Assembly: GCA_964492485.1 (NCBI GenBank)
Contig: CAZBKM010000002.1
Location: 62,001-126,000, forward strand
DNA: 64,000 nucleotides
Source: UBA5336 sp964492485
Lineage (GTDB): Bacteria; Pseudomonadota; Alphaproteobacteria; Caulobacterales; Hyphomonadaceae
Direction: 5' to 3'
Below, piece by piece: positions 56,360 through 64,000 of this stretch. Every line of letters starts with the position of its first letter. The stretch's first letter is position 1. The position numbers and the translations under genes are program-made. The notes under the pieces are model-generated. The model saw only the letters and a list, made by a program, of their open reading frames with translations. It did not search any database and was not told the DNA's origin.

Positions 56360-56392
56360 GTTTTCCCTATGGGAGAACCCGTTAATGCCTAT
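56356..56392 (+). promoter_or_regulatory. Tandem OxyR-like operator before the carbonic anhydrase gene
   Basis: ATAGGTTTTCCCTAT (56356-56370) matches 9 of 10 defined positions of ATAGnTnnnAnCTAT. After exactly 7 bases, CCCGTTAATGCCTAT (56378-56392) matches 6 of 10, giving the two-half, 37-base layout of an OxyR tetramer site. It overlaps the stop of the OxyR-like gene and lies 116 bases before the carbonic anhydrase ATG. Confidence 0.55.
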
Positions 56393-56507
56393 TGGACCCT
56401 AAAGCGGCTTCGCGAAATCATTGTGCACGCAGCGCTGTAGTGTCCGGCCGGCCCACCGAACGGGACGGATCCGGCCCAAGGCTAATGTGACGGGGAAAGG
56501 GACGAAG

Positions 56508-57422
56508 ATGAAGACGACAGGATGGTTGATGATTGCGGCCAGCGCCCTTGCGCTGGCGGCCTGTGCCCAGGCCACGGCGCCGGCAGCCCCTGAACCGACT
56601 GACGCGTCTCAGGCGCTCGATACAGGCGAAGCGGAGGCCCCGGCCGCGGCAGACGCCGGGACCATCGAGATGGCGCAGTCGGAAACGGAAGCGCCGGAGC
56701 TGTGCGAGGGTTTCGGCCCGCAGACACCCCGTGACATCGCGAATCCGACCGGAACGAACCCGGTCCTGTTCCCGATGGCGCCAGAGCCGGAGGCGCTCAA
56801 TCTCTGCAACATCCACTCCCACACCCATGCCGAGCACAAGGCGCCCGGTTTCAGCGTGAAGGCGACCGACTCCCATGGCGGTTATCGCTGTAACGAGACC
56901 GATACCCTGACCGACGCGGAACTGGCACCGATCGACGGGGACGCGGCGTTCGGTAACGTAAAGCCGGGTGACACGATCGAGGTGCACTGGGTGTATTCGT
57001 CCTGCGACGTCTCTCCCGGAGAGGGCCTGGGCGCCTGCCTCACGGAGACCTGCACCGACCCGCTGCTGCGCGTCGAGGCCCAGGCCTTCCTGCTGGTCAA
57101 TGATCCCGATGCGATGGATTTCCGGGACTTCGCCTATGGCGAGACCGTCCGTGAGGGCCGCCACCAGCCGATGTCGCTTCCGGCGGGCACTGGCGAACCG
57201 GTGGTCTTCCGCGGCTCGACCACAGGCCCGAGCTACACCCAGCAGGAATGCTCGCCGCTGCAGGTGACGTGGAGTGTCCGTCCCCAGTGCGCGAAGCTGG
57301 ACATCAACTCCCTGCACGCCTGGGCGGCCGACGGCAACGCCTTCAATGAAACCCGCTCCCAGGGTGTCCGGGATCTGGTGACGGCCCCGCCGCTGCTCTC
57401 CCAGATCGAGGCGGTTGATTAA
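56508..57422 (+). CDS. Delta-class carbonic anhydrase lipoprotein
   Basis: 304 residues. A lipoprotein signal (LMIAASALALAACAQ, lipobox LAAC) is followed by an Ala/Pro/Glu-rich linker (about 22-65) and a domain resembling delta-class carbonic anhydrases: LCEGFGPQTPRDIANPTG, LNLCNIHSHTHAEHKAPGF with a cluster of histidines for zinc, DTIEVHWVYSSCDVSPG, and CSPLQVTWSVRP. Several cysteines suggest disulfides in the periplasm. Predicted to interconvert CO2 and bicarbonate outside the cytoplasm. The ATG has GGGAAAGGGACG upstream. Fits with DabAB in the same locus. Confidence 0.85.
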   Translation: MKTTGWLMIAASALALAACAQATAPAAPEPTDASQALDTGEAEAPAAADAGTIEMAQSETEAPELCEGFGPQTPRDIANPTGTNPVLFPMAPEPEALNLCNIHSHTHAEHKAPGFSVKATDSHGGYRCNETDTLTDAELAPIDGDAAFGNVKPGDTIEVHWVYSSCDVSPGEGLGACLTETCTDPLLRVEAQAFLLVNDPDAMDFRDFAYGETVREGRHQPMSLPAGTGEPVVFRGSTTGPSYTQQECSPLQVTWSVRPQCAKLDINSLHAWAADGNAFNETRSQGVRDLVTAPPLLSQIEAVD

Positions 57423-57459
57423 AGCGACGGTCTTTCATTCCACTCCAGAACGTCGCTTT
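57421..57459. terminator. Inverted repeat at the end of the carbonic anhydrase gene
   Basis: AAAGCGACG (starting inside the stop codon) and CGTCGCTTT pair perfectly over nine bases with a 21-base loop. It may end the carbonic anhydrase transcript before the convergent SDR gene. The loop is long and no T-run follows beyond TTTA, so the call is tentative. Confidence 0.4.
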
Positions 57460-57589
57460 ACATCATTGTTCTTGCGCAAGTCTCCGTTCGCAACCGACCC
57501 CGTTTGCTCCGAACTTGCTCTAAGAGCCCGCCCGCTCGGCGCGGAACACGGGCGCGCCAGGCCGGGGGCGACCTTTTTTCACCTCCTGC

Positions 57590-58579
57590 CTATCCCGTCT
57601 TATGGACGGCCTTCACCATGGGCCCGAAGGGCGACGCGCCGAGCATGTCGACCTGGGTCTTGGCGGAGGCCTCGTTGATCCCCGTCTGCGGGATGGCGGT
57701 CGGATGGACGGCGCGGCGCAGCGGGCGCTGGCCTGCAGGCATGGCCGTCACCTCGGCGATCGCCCGGGGTACGTCCATTGGGTCGGTTTCCGGGCTGGCG
57801 GAGCTGTTTCCCATCCGGTCGGCAAAGTCCGGGTAGGCCTCGAGGCGAGCCGTTTCGATCCGATCCTTCAAAGCATTGGTGTAGCGGTTGCCGTTTTCCC
57901 AGATCTCCGTCGGATAGCCGCCGGGCTGTATGATCGTCACGTCGACACCGCGCGGTGCAAGCTCGTAGGCCATCTGCTCGCTCAGCGCTTCCAGGGCAAA
58001 CTTCGTTCCCGAATAGGCGCCGAGACCGGGCACGATCACCCGTCCGAGCTGGGAGCTCACATTGACGATGTGGCCGCTGCCGGCATCGCGCATGGCTGGC
58101 AGGACCGCGCGCACCATCCGGTGACAGCCGAAAACATTGGTCTCGAACATATGCTGCATCGCCTGCATGTCCTGCAGTTCCACCGGCCCGGAGATGGCAA
58201 TGCCGGCATTGTTGACCAGAAGGTCGAGCCGGCCGCCCGTCCGGGACAGAACCTCGTCCACACCCGCCCGGACCTGCGCATCGGTCCGCACATCGATCTC
58301 GACCACCTCGATCGCGAGCCCCTCGGCCTCAGCCAGGCTCCGCAGGGCCTCGGCCTCCGGGCGTGGCACGTCCCGCATGCTCGCAAACACCCGCGCGCCC
58401 AGCCGCGCGTAATGCTCGGCTCCAAGACGCCCAAAGCCTGAAGAACAGCCAGTGATCAGGATCGTGCGGCCTGTCAGATCGGGGCCTTGCCCGGGGCTGC
58501 CTTCCTGGGCCCGGGCGCTGCCCAGCCCTGCCGTGCCCGCGGCGAGCGCCGCACCTTTCAGCCAGTCCCGCCGGTTCAT
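57590..58579 (-). CDS. Short-chain dehydrogenase/reductase with a Tat signal
   Basis: 329 residues. The N-terminus MNRRDWLKGAALAAGTAGLG has a twin-arginine motif and ends near ARAQ, so export is predicted. The classical SDR core follows: ILITGCSSGFGRLGAEHYAR for NAD(P) binding, LDLLVNNAGIAI, a serine in IVNVSSQLG, and the catalytic AYSGTKFALEAL. A GGGAGG ribosome-binding site sits ten bases before this ATG; an ATG at 58795 is far less likely. Divergent from a TonB receptor gene. Substrate unknown. Confidence 0.88.
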   Translation of the reverse strand: MNRRDWLKGAALAAGTAGLGSARAQEGSPGQGPDLTGRTILITGCSSGFGRLGAEHYARLGARVFASMRDVPRPEAEALRSLAEAEGLAIEVVEIDVRTDAQVRAGVDEVLSRTGGRLDLLVNNAGIAISGPVELQDMQAMQHMFETNVFGCHRMVRAVLPAMRDAGSGHIVNVSSQLGRVIVPGLGAYSGTKFALEALSEQMAYELAPRGVDVTIIQPGGYPTEIWENGNRYTNALKDRIETARLEAYPDFADRMGNSSASPETDPMDVPRAIAEVTAMPAGQRPLRRAVHPTAIPQTGINEASAKTQVDMLGASPFGPMVKAVHKTG

Positions 58580-58837
58580 GTCGAGCCTCCCTGTCGATCT
58601 CACGCACGAGGCTGGGGCCTCCTGCCCCGGTGTCAAGGCGGGACGATGCGCGCGCCCTTCGGTCACAGGACCGTGCCCATGATGTCCTCCCAGGTTCCCA
58701 GTCTCGCATGTGCTGTAAACGCAACACATACGACAGATTATCCGCATGTCATTTCGCAGTCGCAAAACCGATATCGTGGTGTCATGACCATGCAATACCG
58801 CAGCTCATCGTCTCAAAAAGCGCTGCGGGATACGAAC

Positions 58838-61135
58838 ATGTTCAAGCAATTTCTCTACTCTGTCTCGATCGTCTCGATGATGACCGCGCCAGCGCTCGCA
58901 CAGGATGCTGCGGCGCCGGTCGGCGACGAGACCTTCGTTCAGGATCCGGTCATCGTGACGGTGCAGAAACGCGCCCAGTCGCTGCGCGACGTGCCGGTGG
59001 CGGTCAGTGCCGTGGATGAGGCCTTTCTCGATGATCTGGGACTCGACGAGTTCGACCAGCTGGCGCGCTTCGTACCGGGCTTCGAGGTCCAGGAGCAGAG
59101 CCCCAACAATCCGGGCTTCGTGATCCGCGGCATCACGTCCGACAGCGGCGAAGCCAATATCGAGCCGCGCATCGCGATCTTCCAGGACGGCGTTTCGATC
59201 TCGCGCTCGCGCGGGTCGGTGGTGGAGTTGTTCGACATCGAGCGGGTCGAGGTCGCGAAGGGACCGCAGCCGACCCTGTTCGGCCGTGGCGCCCTGATCG
59301 GCGGCGTGAACGTGATCCAGGCCAAGCCGCAGCTCGACGCCTTCAATGGGGAAGTCACACTGGGCCTCGGCAATGAGAGCGAGGAGTATGCCGACGCCTA
59401 TGTGACCGGCCCGATCGTCGAGGATGTCCTGGGCTTTCGCCTGGCCGGGCGCTACCGAACCCGCGACGGCTATGTCGAGAGCGTGAACCCCGACGAGGCG
59501 GACTTCAACTCGCAGGACATGCAAGCCGTGCGTGCCAGCCTGGCCTGGCAGCCGACCGACGACCTCAGGTTCGACCTGATCGCGAATTACCAGCAGGACG
59601 AGCCCTCGGGGACGAGCTTCAAGTCCGGCGCGTTCCTTCCCGAGCCCGGCGGGTCCACCGATCCGTGGGACCCGGCGAACCTGAACACTTTCGGCAACTT
59701 CAAGAACGGACGGTCGCTCGGGCTCGAAAGGGAGGTCAGCTCGCTCACCCTGCTTGGAAACTGGGCGATCAGCGAAGCCGTCAGTCTGACCTCGATCACC
59801 GGCTACCGCGATATCGAAAGTTCGGAAGTGTTCGATCCCGACGGGTTCGGCCTCGAACTCCTGATCTTCGCCGAGGATTATACCGGCGAGCAGTTCAGCC
59901 AGGAATTCCGCGTGAACTATGATGATGGCGGTCGGGTCACCGGCTTTGCCGGTATCTCCTGGTTCGACGAGGAAGGCGAGCAGGCCGTTCCCCTCACCTA
60001 TGACGAGCGTGCGGTGCAGGCGTTGCTGGGCGGCTTCCTGGTTCCGCCGGTGGCCCCCGAGGTCGACGCGCTTCCGGGTATCAACCTGAACCCTGCAGCC
60101 GGCGGCCTGCCGCTGAAGCCCATCCACAACGAGATCTTCACCAATTTTGGTGAGACGCAGACCCTGGACCTGTTCGCCGATGTCAGCTTCGCCGTCACGG
60201 ACCGGCTGGAACTGACCGGCGGTGTCCGCTACACGCAAGACGACAAGGAAAGCGGGCTGCGCGTCGAACTCCTGGACGGACCCAGCAATCTTACCTTTGC
60301 AGGCATCTTCGTTCAGCCGACGCTGGACGAGGCCGGAAACGTCACCACAATCCGGGAGTCCGACACGTTCGACGACGTGACCTACCGTGCCGCGGCAAAG
60401 TATGAGCTGACCGAGCAGGTCAACCTCTTTGCCAATTATGCCCGCGGCCGCCGACCGGAAGTCATCACCGCATCGGCAAGCGCCCCGCAGGCCGGTTTCG
60501 CGACGCTTGACGCGGAAATCGTCGACGCGTTCGAAGCCGGCGTGAAAGCCGACCTGTTCGGGAGCCTCCGGGTCAACGCCTCGGCATTTTACTACGACTA
60601 TTCGAACTTCCAGACGACCGAAGTGAACGACGAAGGCCTTATCGAGCCGATCAATGCGGGGGATGCGACCGCTGAAGGCTTCGAGATCTCGGCGGACTGG
60701 GCGTTTGCGGACGCATCTTCCATCATTGCGACCTACGGGTACAACAAGGCCCGGTTCGACGAACAGGCGGGCGCGCCCTTCTCCGGAAACCGGCTGCGCC
60801 TGTCGCCCGACCACACCGCCTCGGTCGCCGCACGCCTCGTGATCCCGTCCTCGTTTGGCGAGGTCGCCATCATTCCAAGCGCGACCTATCAGTCGGAGGT
60901 GTTCTTCGACAACACCGAGCGCGACCTGATCAGCGAGGACTCCTACGGCCTGGCCAATCTCAACGTGGTGTGGACCGTTCCGGGCGACCGGGTTTCCGTC
61001 GAAGCGTACGTCACCAACCTGTTCGACCAGGATTACATCATCGACGCAGGCAATACGGGCGACGCCTTCGGCATCCCGACATTCATTGCCGGCACACCGC
61101 AATTCTATGGCGTGCGTCTGACCGGGCGGTTCTGA
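58838..61135 (+). CDS. TonB-dependent receptor
   Basis: 765 residues from the ATG at 58838, which gives a clean signal peptide MFKQFLYSVSIVSMMTAPAL with cleavage after ALAQ; upstream in-frame ATGs at 58784 and 58790 would add an unlikely polar tail. PVIVTVQKRAQSLRDVPVAV is TonB-box-like plus plug start; plug motifs include FVPGFEVQEQSPNNPGFVIRG (in part), IFQDGVSISRSRG and VEVAKGPQPTLFGRGALIGG. The barrel ends YGVRLTGRF. Ligand unknown; the divergent exported SDR may act on the same compound. Confidence 0.93.
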   Translation: MFKQFLYSVSIVSMMTAPALAQDAAAPVGDETFVQDPVIVTVQKRAQSLRDVPVAVSAVDEAFLDDLGLDEFDQLARFVPGFEVQEQSPNNPGFVIRGITSDSGEANIEPRIAIFQDGVSISRSRGSVVELFDIERVEVAKGPQPTLFGRGALIGGVNVIQAKPQLDAFNGEVTLGLGNESEEYADAYVTGPIVEDVLGFRLAGRYRTRDGYVESVNPDEADFNSQDMQAVRASLAWQPTDDLRFDLIANYQQDEPSGTSFKSGAFLPEPGGSTDPWDPANLNTFGNFKNGRSLGLEREVSSLTLLGNWAISEAVSLTSITGYRDIESSEVFDPDGFGLELLIFAEDYTGEQFSQEFRVNYDDGGRVTGFAGISWFDEEGEQAVPLTYDERAVQALLGGFLVPPVAPEVDALPGINLNPAAGGLPLKPIHNEIFTNFGETQTLDLFADVSFAVTDRLELTGGVRYTQDDKESGLRVELLDGPSNLTFAGIFVQPTLDEAGNVTTIRESDTFDDVTYRAAAKYELTEQVNLFANYARGRRPEVITASASAPQAGFATLDAEIVDAFEAGVKADLFGSLRVNASAFYYDYSNFQTTEVNDEGLIEPINAGDATAEGFEISADWAFADASSIIATYGYNKARFDEQAGAPFSGNRLRLSPDHTASVAARLVIPSSFGEVAIIPSATYQSEVFFDNTERDLISEDSYGLANLNVVWTVPGDRVSVEAYVTNLFDQDYIIDAGNTGDAFGIPTFIAGTPQFYGVRLTGRF

Positions 61136-61140
61136 GAGAC

Positions 61141-61183
61141 CGTTCGAGCGACGCGGGCACCGGTTCGCGTCGGGAACATGCTT
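61141..61183 (+). repeat. Degenerate A half of the palindromic repeat
   Basis: TTCGAGCG, CACCGGTTCGCGTCGGGAAC and ATGCT match the A half of the copy at 16511 in order and spacing, but the hairpin ends have decayed. It begins six bases after the TonB receptor stop. Confidence 0.55.
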
Positions 61184-61343
61184 CAGGGACGCCATGGCGC
61201 ATTCGCCTCTGGCGAAAGCTGGCGAGCGCGCGCGAAGGCAAACCCTGGCCCGTCGGGAAGACCCGCGGCCGGCGGGCTCCGGATCTTGCGCCGGGGCCCG
61301 TCTGGTTTCCTTAAACGCAGAGGCGAACAGGCCGGAGAGAAAC

Positions 61344-61367
61344 GACCCGGCGCTGAGGCGCCGGGTC
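61344..61367 (+). terminator. GC-rich hairpin downstream of the TonB receptor
   Basis: GACCCGGCGC and GCGCCGGGTC pair perfectly (10 bases) around TGAG. No T-run follows. It may end transcription from the receptor gene 209 bases upstream. Confidence 0.45.
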
Positions 61368-61775
61368 AGGTCAAAGACGGAATGGAAGGAAAACCGCAGG
61401 CGCGACGGCCTGCCTCACCAGGCTCGCACCCATGTATGCGGGTGCAACAAGAGGTCCTTCGCGTGGCCTGAAGACCTGTTTTCTGCACGATTGGCAGGCA
61501 CCTGCAGCAAGGGCTGCGCGCAATGCGGTCCTTCGACGCCAGCCCGGCCCGGCAAGGATGTCCCCCTGGGCCCACCAAGCAGGATACCAACGACACCTGC
61601 GCAGCGGACCCAGCGGAGACAGGGCGTTTCGCACACACCCGATTTCTCTCTATCGAAGCAAGTATGACAGTTCAATGACATTTCGCAGTCCTTGATCCAA
61701 TGGCCATACCCTCTGGCCACTTGACCTCGCCGCCCGCATTTTTGCTACTTGAGCCGCACTTGATCGAACGGGTCG

Positions 61776-62126
61776 ATGACGATGACGGAACTTGCGACCA
61801 CGATCAGCGCCCTGTCGGCGCTGGCGCAGGACACCCGGTTGAAGGCCTTTCGGGTCTTGATGGCCGCGGGTGAGGATGGCTTGCCGGCCGGTCGCGTGGC
61901 TGAAGAGGTGGGCGTCCAGCCGAATTTCCTCACCACCCATCTCTCCGTGCTCGTCAATTCGGGCCTGGTCAGCGTGCAGCGCGACGGGCGGCGAATGATC
62001 TATCGCGCCAATGTGGACGCCGTTCGCGATCTCATGTCCTCTCTGGTCGAAACCTGCTGCCATGGCCATCCGGAAGTCTGTCAGACCCTCGCCCCGCTGG
62101 CCGATCTCGCCCCGCCGAGCCGGTAG
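61776..62126 (+). CDS. ArsR/SmtB-family transcriptional regulator
   Basis: 116 residues with a winged helix: LAQDTRLKAFRVLMAAGEDG, VAEEVGVQPNFLTTHLSVLV for the recognition helix region, and LVSVQRDGRRMIYRAN for the wing. The C-terminus has a cysteine/histidine group (ETCCHGHPEVC) that could bind metal or metalloid, although the usual ELCVCDL site in the recognition helix is absent. Starts at 61776 or 61782 are both possible. A perfect ArsR-type palindrome follows at 62146, before the next genes. Confidence 0.88.
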   Translation: MTMTELATTISALSALAQDTRLKAFRVLMAAGEDGLPAGRVAEEVGVQPNFLTTHLSVLVNSGLVSVQRDGRRMIYRANVDAVRDLMSSLVETCCHGHPEVCQTLAPLADLAPPSR

Positions 62127-62145
62127 CACCCCTCCTTGTTCGAAA

Positions 62146-62165
62146 ATTCGATTGAATAATCGAAT
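62146..62165. promoter_or_regulatory. Perfect ArsR-type operator
   Basis: ATTCGATTGAATAATCGAAT has 8-base arms around GAAT, 42 bases before the lipoprotein ATG. ATATATAGG right after it could be the -10 region, so bound repressor would block polymerase. The A/T-rich island stands out in a GC-rich neighbourhood. Confidence 0.65.
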
Positions 62166-62207
62166 ATATAGGCTAGGGTGATCCCATAGACTTGGGGAGG
62201 AAGACGC

Positions 62208-62615
62208 ATGACGCATCGACGCACGATTGCCGGGGCCGCCTTGGCCTTTGCCACTCTGGGACTGGGCGGATGCGCGTCCGGGGGACCCGCGCCGGCCGAG
62301 GCGGGAGTCCCGGCGGGCGACCTCAGCCTCAGGATGAGCGGACGGGGCGGCTGGTCGGTGGACTGCACCGCCATGACCAGCCGTGGCCGCGAGGCGCGGG
62401 CCGACGCGCGCGGCGTGGCCTCCGACACGTCGCAGAAGATCTTCCTTCAGGACGTCGTGTCGGCGGAGTGTACCTGGCAGGCGGGTGACGCCCCGCTGAC
62501 CCTGGGCCTGGCCGAGGATGGGCTTGCCTGTCCGTTCGGAACGTTCCGGGATGGGATTTGCCAGATCACTCACGAAGCCGGTACCTCTGGCACGCTCACC
62601 TTCGCGCCAAGCTGA
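62208..62615 (+). CDS. Small hypothetical lipoprotein
   Basis: 135 residues. The signal ends with lipobox LGGC (MTHRRTIAGAALAFATLGLG then GCASGG). The mature part (about 110 residues) has four further cysteines, likely two disulfides, and stretches LSLRMSGRGGWSVDCTAM and AECTWQAGDAPLTLG. No family recognised. GGGGAGGAAG precedes the ATG. It lies between the ArsR-type operator and the porin gene and is presumably controlled with it. Confidence 0.75.
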   Translation: MTHRRTIAGAALAFATLGLGGCASGGPAPAEAGVPAGDLSLRMSGRGGWSVDCTAMTSRGREARADARGVASDTSQKIFLQDVVSAECTWQAGDAPLTLGLAEDGLACPFGTFRDGICQITHEAGTSGTLTFAPS

Positions 62616-62627
62616 CCTCCCGACCGG

Positions 62628-64000
62628 ATGACACATCGAAAAGCAAGCCCAGCGCATCTCGGCGCCGCCGGCCTCCTCTGGCTCGGCGGTGCCTTGGCAT
62701 GCACGCCATTGGCAGCGGCAGACGGCGGCTCCGCCCGAGAAGACGCCGGTGCCCCCCGGCTCAGCGTCAGTGGCGAGTCGCGCGTCCGGTATGAAAGCCT
62801 GCAAGGCCAGTTCCGCGCCAATCGCGAGGGCGGAGACCAGCTTCTGCTCTTCCGCTCCCTTCTGCTTGCGGAAGCCGATCTGGGTCGGATCGCCCTGGGC
62901 GTCGAGTTTCAGGACAGCCGAACCTATCTCGGCGACCTGGGCACACCGCTCTCCAGCAGCATCACCAATCCGTTCGATGTCCTGCAGCTCTACGTGCGCG
63001 CTCAGGAGCTTCCGGGGCTTTTGGGCCACGGGTCCGAGAGCGATCTTTCGATCGGCCGTCTGACCGTCGACATCGGATCGGGACGGCAGATCGAGCGGGT
63101 GGACTTTGCCAATGTCATCAAGAGTTACAGCGGCGCCCATCTGGTAAGCCGCTCGCCGCGAGGCGATACGCTTCACCTCCTGCACGTCTCGCCGACCAAG
63201 CGGTTTCCCGACTCCCGTCCGGGGCTGGACGACAACGACCTGTCGGGCGACGAGGAACAATGGGGACGGCGCATCTGGGGCGTCCACTACCGTCGGGCCG
63301 ACCTGTTCCCCGACACTGCGCCGGATGTGTGGGGCGAGCTGTTCGTCTACGGGCTGGAAGAACGTGACACCGGGACATTCGAGACCCCGGACCGCTCCTA
63401 TGTGGCGCCGGGGGTGCGGCTCTATCGCAAACCCGCCCTGGGCCGATGGGATATCGACCTGGAGGCCGCGCTGCGCCGGGGAACGCGCTATGCGACGGCC
63501 GATCCGTCCGACACCCGGAGCCTGGATGTGGACGCAAGCATGGTGTTTGCGGCTTTCGGCTACACGTTCGAGCTGCCTTGGAGCCCGCGCCTGGCGCTTG
63601 AATACTATTATGCCAGCGGGGACGAAGCTACCGACGACCTCGCCTATGATCGACACGAGCGCCTGTTCGGCTCACGCCGATCGGACCTGAACAACACCTC
63701 GATCCACGGGCCGCTCACGCCGGCAAACCTCGATGCGCCCGGTGTGCGACTCGAGGTGACGCCTGGCCCGCGCTGGGATGCCCGCGTCTACTACCATGCC
63801 GCCTCGCTGGCGTCGGCGAGCGATGCCTGGGTCATTGCCGGCCTTCGCGATCCGACCGGGCAATCGGGGCGCTTCATCGGACATACGCTTGATGCCCGGG
63901 CGAGGTACTGGGCTGTGCCCGACAGGGTCCGGCTGGAAGTGGGGGCATCCGGCCTACTCTATGGCGGGTTCGCGGAAACCGTGCCGGGGGGTCCTGAGGG
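62628..64000 (+). CDS. Alginate-export-family outer-membrane protein (C-terminus beyond the window)
   Basis: At least 457 codons, open to the right edge. It begins MTHRKASPAHLGAAGLLWLG with a signal peptide ending near LAAAD. The following strands fit the alginate-export (AlgE-like) beta-barrel family: SRVRYESLQGQFRANREGGD, LLLAEADLGRIALGVEFQDS, LSIGRLTVDIGSGRQIERVD, FANVIKSYSGAHLVSRSPRG and LALEYYYASGDEATDD. In non-alginate producers such proteins are general porins for organic compounds. It starts 12 bases after the lipoprotein gene in the ArsR-linked operon. Confidence 0.82.
   Translation, partial: MTHRKASPAHLGAAGLLWLGGALACTPLAAADGGSAREDAGAPRLSVSGESRVRYESLQGQFRANREGGDQLLLFRSLLLAEADLGRIALGVEFQDSRTYLGDLGTPLSSSITNPFDVLQLYVRAQELPGLLGHGSESDLSIGRLTVDIGSGRQIERVDFANVIKSYSGAHLVSRSPRGDTLHLLHVSPTKRFPDSRPGLDDNDLSGDEEQWGRRIWGVHYRRADLFPDTAPDVWGELFVYGLEERDTGTFETPDRSYVAPGVRLYRKPALGRWDIDLEAALRRGTRYATADPSDTRSLDVDASMVFAAFGYTFELPWSPRLALEYYYASGDEATDDLAYDRHERLFGSRRSDLNNTSIHGPLTPANLDAPGVRLEVTPGPRWDARVYYHAASLASASDAWVIAGLRDPTGQSGRFIGHTLDARARYWAVPDRVRLEVGASGLLYGGFAETVPGGPE

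Larger units (their letters stand above)
61136..61775. other. 640-base stretch without a convincing gene
   Basis: After the TonB receptor stop it holds the degenerate repeat (61141) and a hairpin (61344). Bases 61370-61680 contain several overlapping open frames on both strands, none with a ribosome-binding site, good codon use or a protein I recognise. At 61721 TTGACC, an 18-base gap and CTACTT (61745) could be the promoter of the ArsR gene. Otherwise I see nothing. Confidence 0.45.

Noticed and set aside
58805..61195. 796-codon open frame on the minus strand
   Set aside because: Antisense to the TonB receptor at 58838; no recognisable motif or start signal.
61194..61667. 157-codon open frame in the gap after the last TonB receptor
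   Set aside because: It starts inside the degenerate repeat, crosses a strong hairpin, has no ribosome-binding site and shows random-like composition in all frames.

Overview
The window is a GC-rich stretch (codon third positions strongly G/C) of a Gram-negative bacterial chromosome. Five TonB-dependent receptors, a PxpABC set, an Anbu-type peptidase operon, an AidB-like dehydrogenase, an alginate-export-family porin and several Tat- or Sec-exported enzymes point to an aerobic, probably aquatic alphaproteobacterium, perhaps near the Hyphomonadaceae/Maricaulales/Caulobacterales. That placement is inference from gene content. I saw no rRNA, tRNA, CRISPR, phage or transposase gene.

Layout. 1-5.1 kb: end of an exported protein, then otsA-otsB-GH15 (trehalose / alpha-glucan metabolism), convergent with a 6-phosphogluconolactonase gene. 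5.4-15.2 kb: an S9 peptidase, an AraC regulator with a palindrome at its start, a TonB receptor, and a catabolic run of esterase, VOC protein, CoA-transferase and second hydrolase. 15.2-16.5 kb: a GerW / DUF2953 / small-protein operon. 16.7-20.2 kb: a TIR-domain protein divergent from aidB. 20.3-25.6 kb: five leftward genes for TPR, coiled-coil, TerB and small membrane proteins of unknown role. 26-31 kb: TetR, ACT protein, TPR-sulfotransferase, TonB receptor. 31.5-34.1 kb: DUF1800/DUF1501 pair. 34.2-38.2 kb: ATP-grasp / alpha-E / transglutaminase / Anbu operon, followed by pxpABC to 40.5 kb. 40.8-49.6 kb: TonB receptor, ANTAR regulator, second TonB receptor, TSUP permease and a Tat-exported aminotransferase. 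49.7-57.4 kb: an apparent inorganic-carbon locus (DabA, DabB, LysR, an OxyR-like regulator without its redox cysteines, and a delta-class carbonic anhydrase lipoprotein). 57.6-64 kb: Tat-exported SDR, TonB receptor, ArsR regulator, small lipoprotein and the start of an alginate-export-family porin, with a perfect ArsR-type operator between regulator and lipoprotein.

The most coherent multi-gene story is the carbon locus. dabBA and lysR diverge around a perfect T-N11-A inverted repeat. The carbonic anhydrase is preceded by a tandem site resembling the OxyR consensus, next to a gene for an OxyR-like protein that cannot make the OxyR disulfide. The most uncharacterised set is the 20.3-25.6 kb TPR/TerB envelope cluster with the nearby TIR gene. 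A bipartite palindromic repeat of about 100 bp occurs three times, with extra half units, always at 3' ends or between convergent genes.
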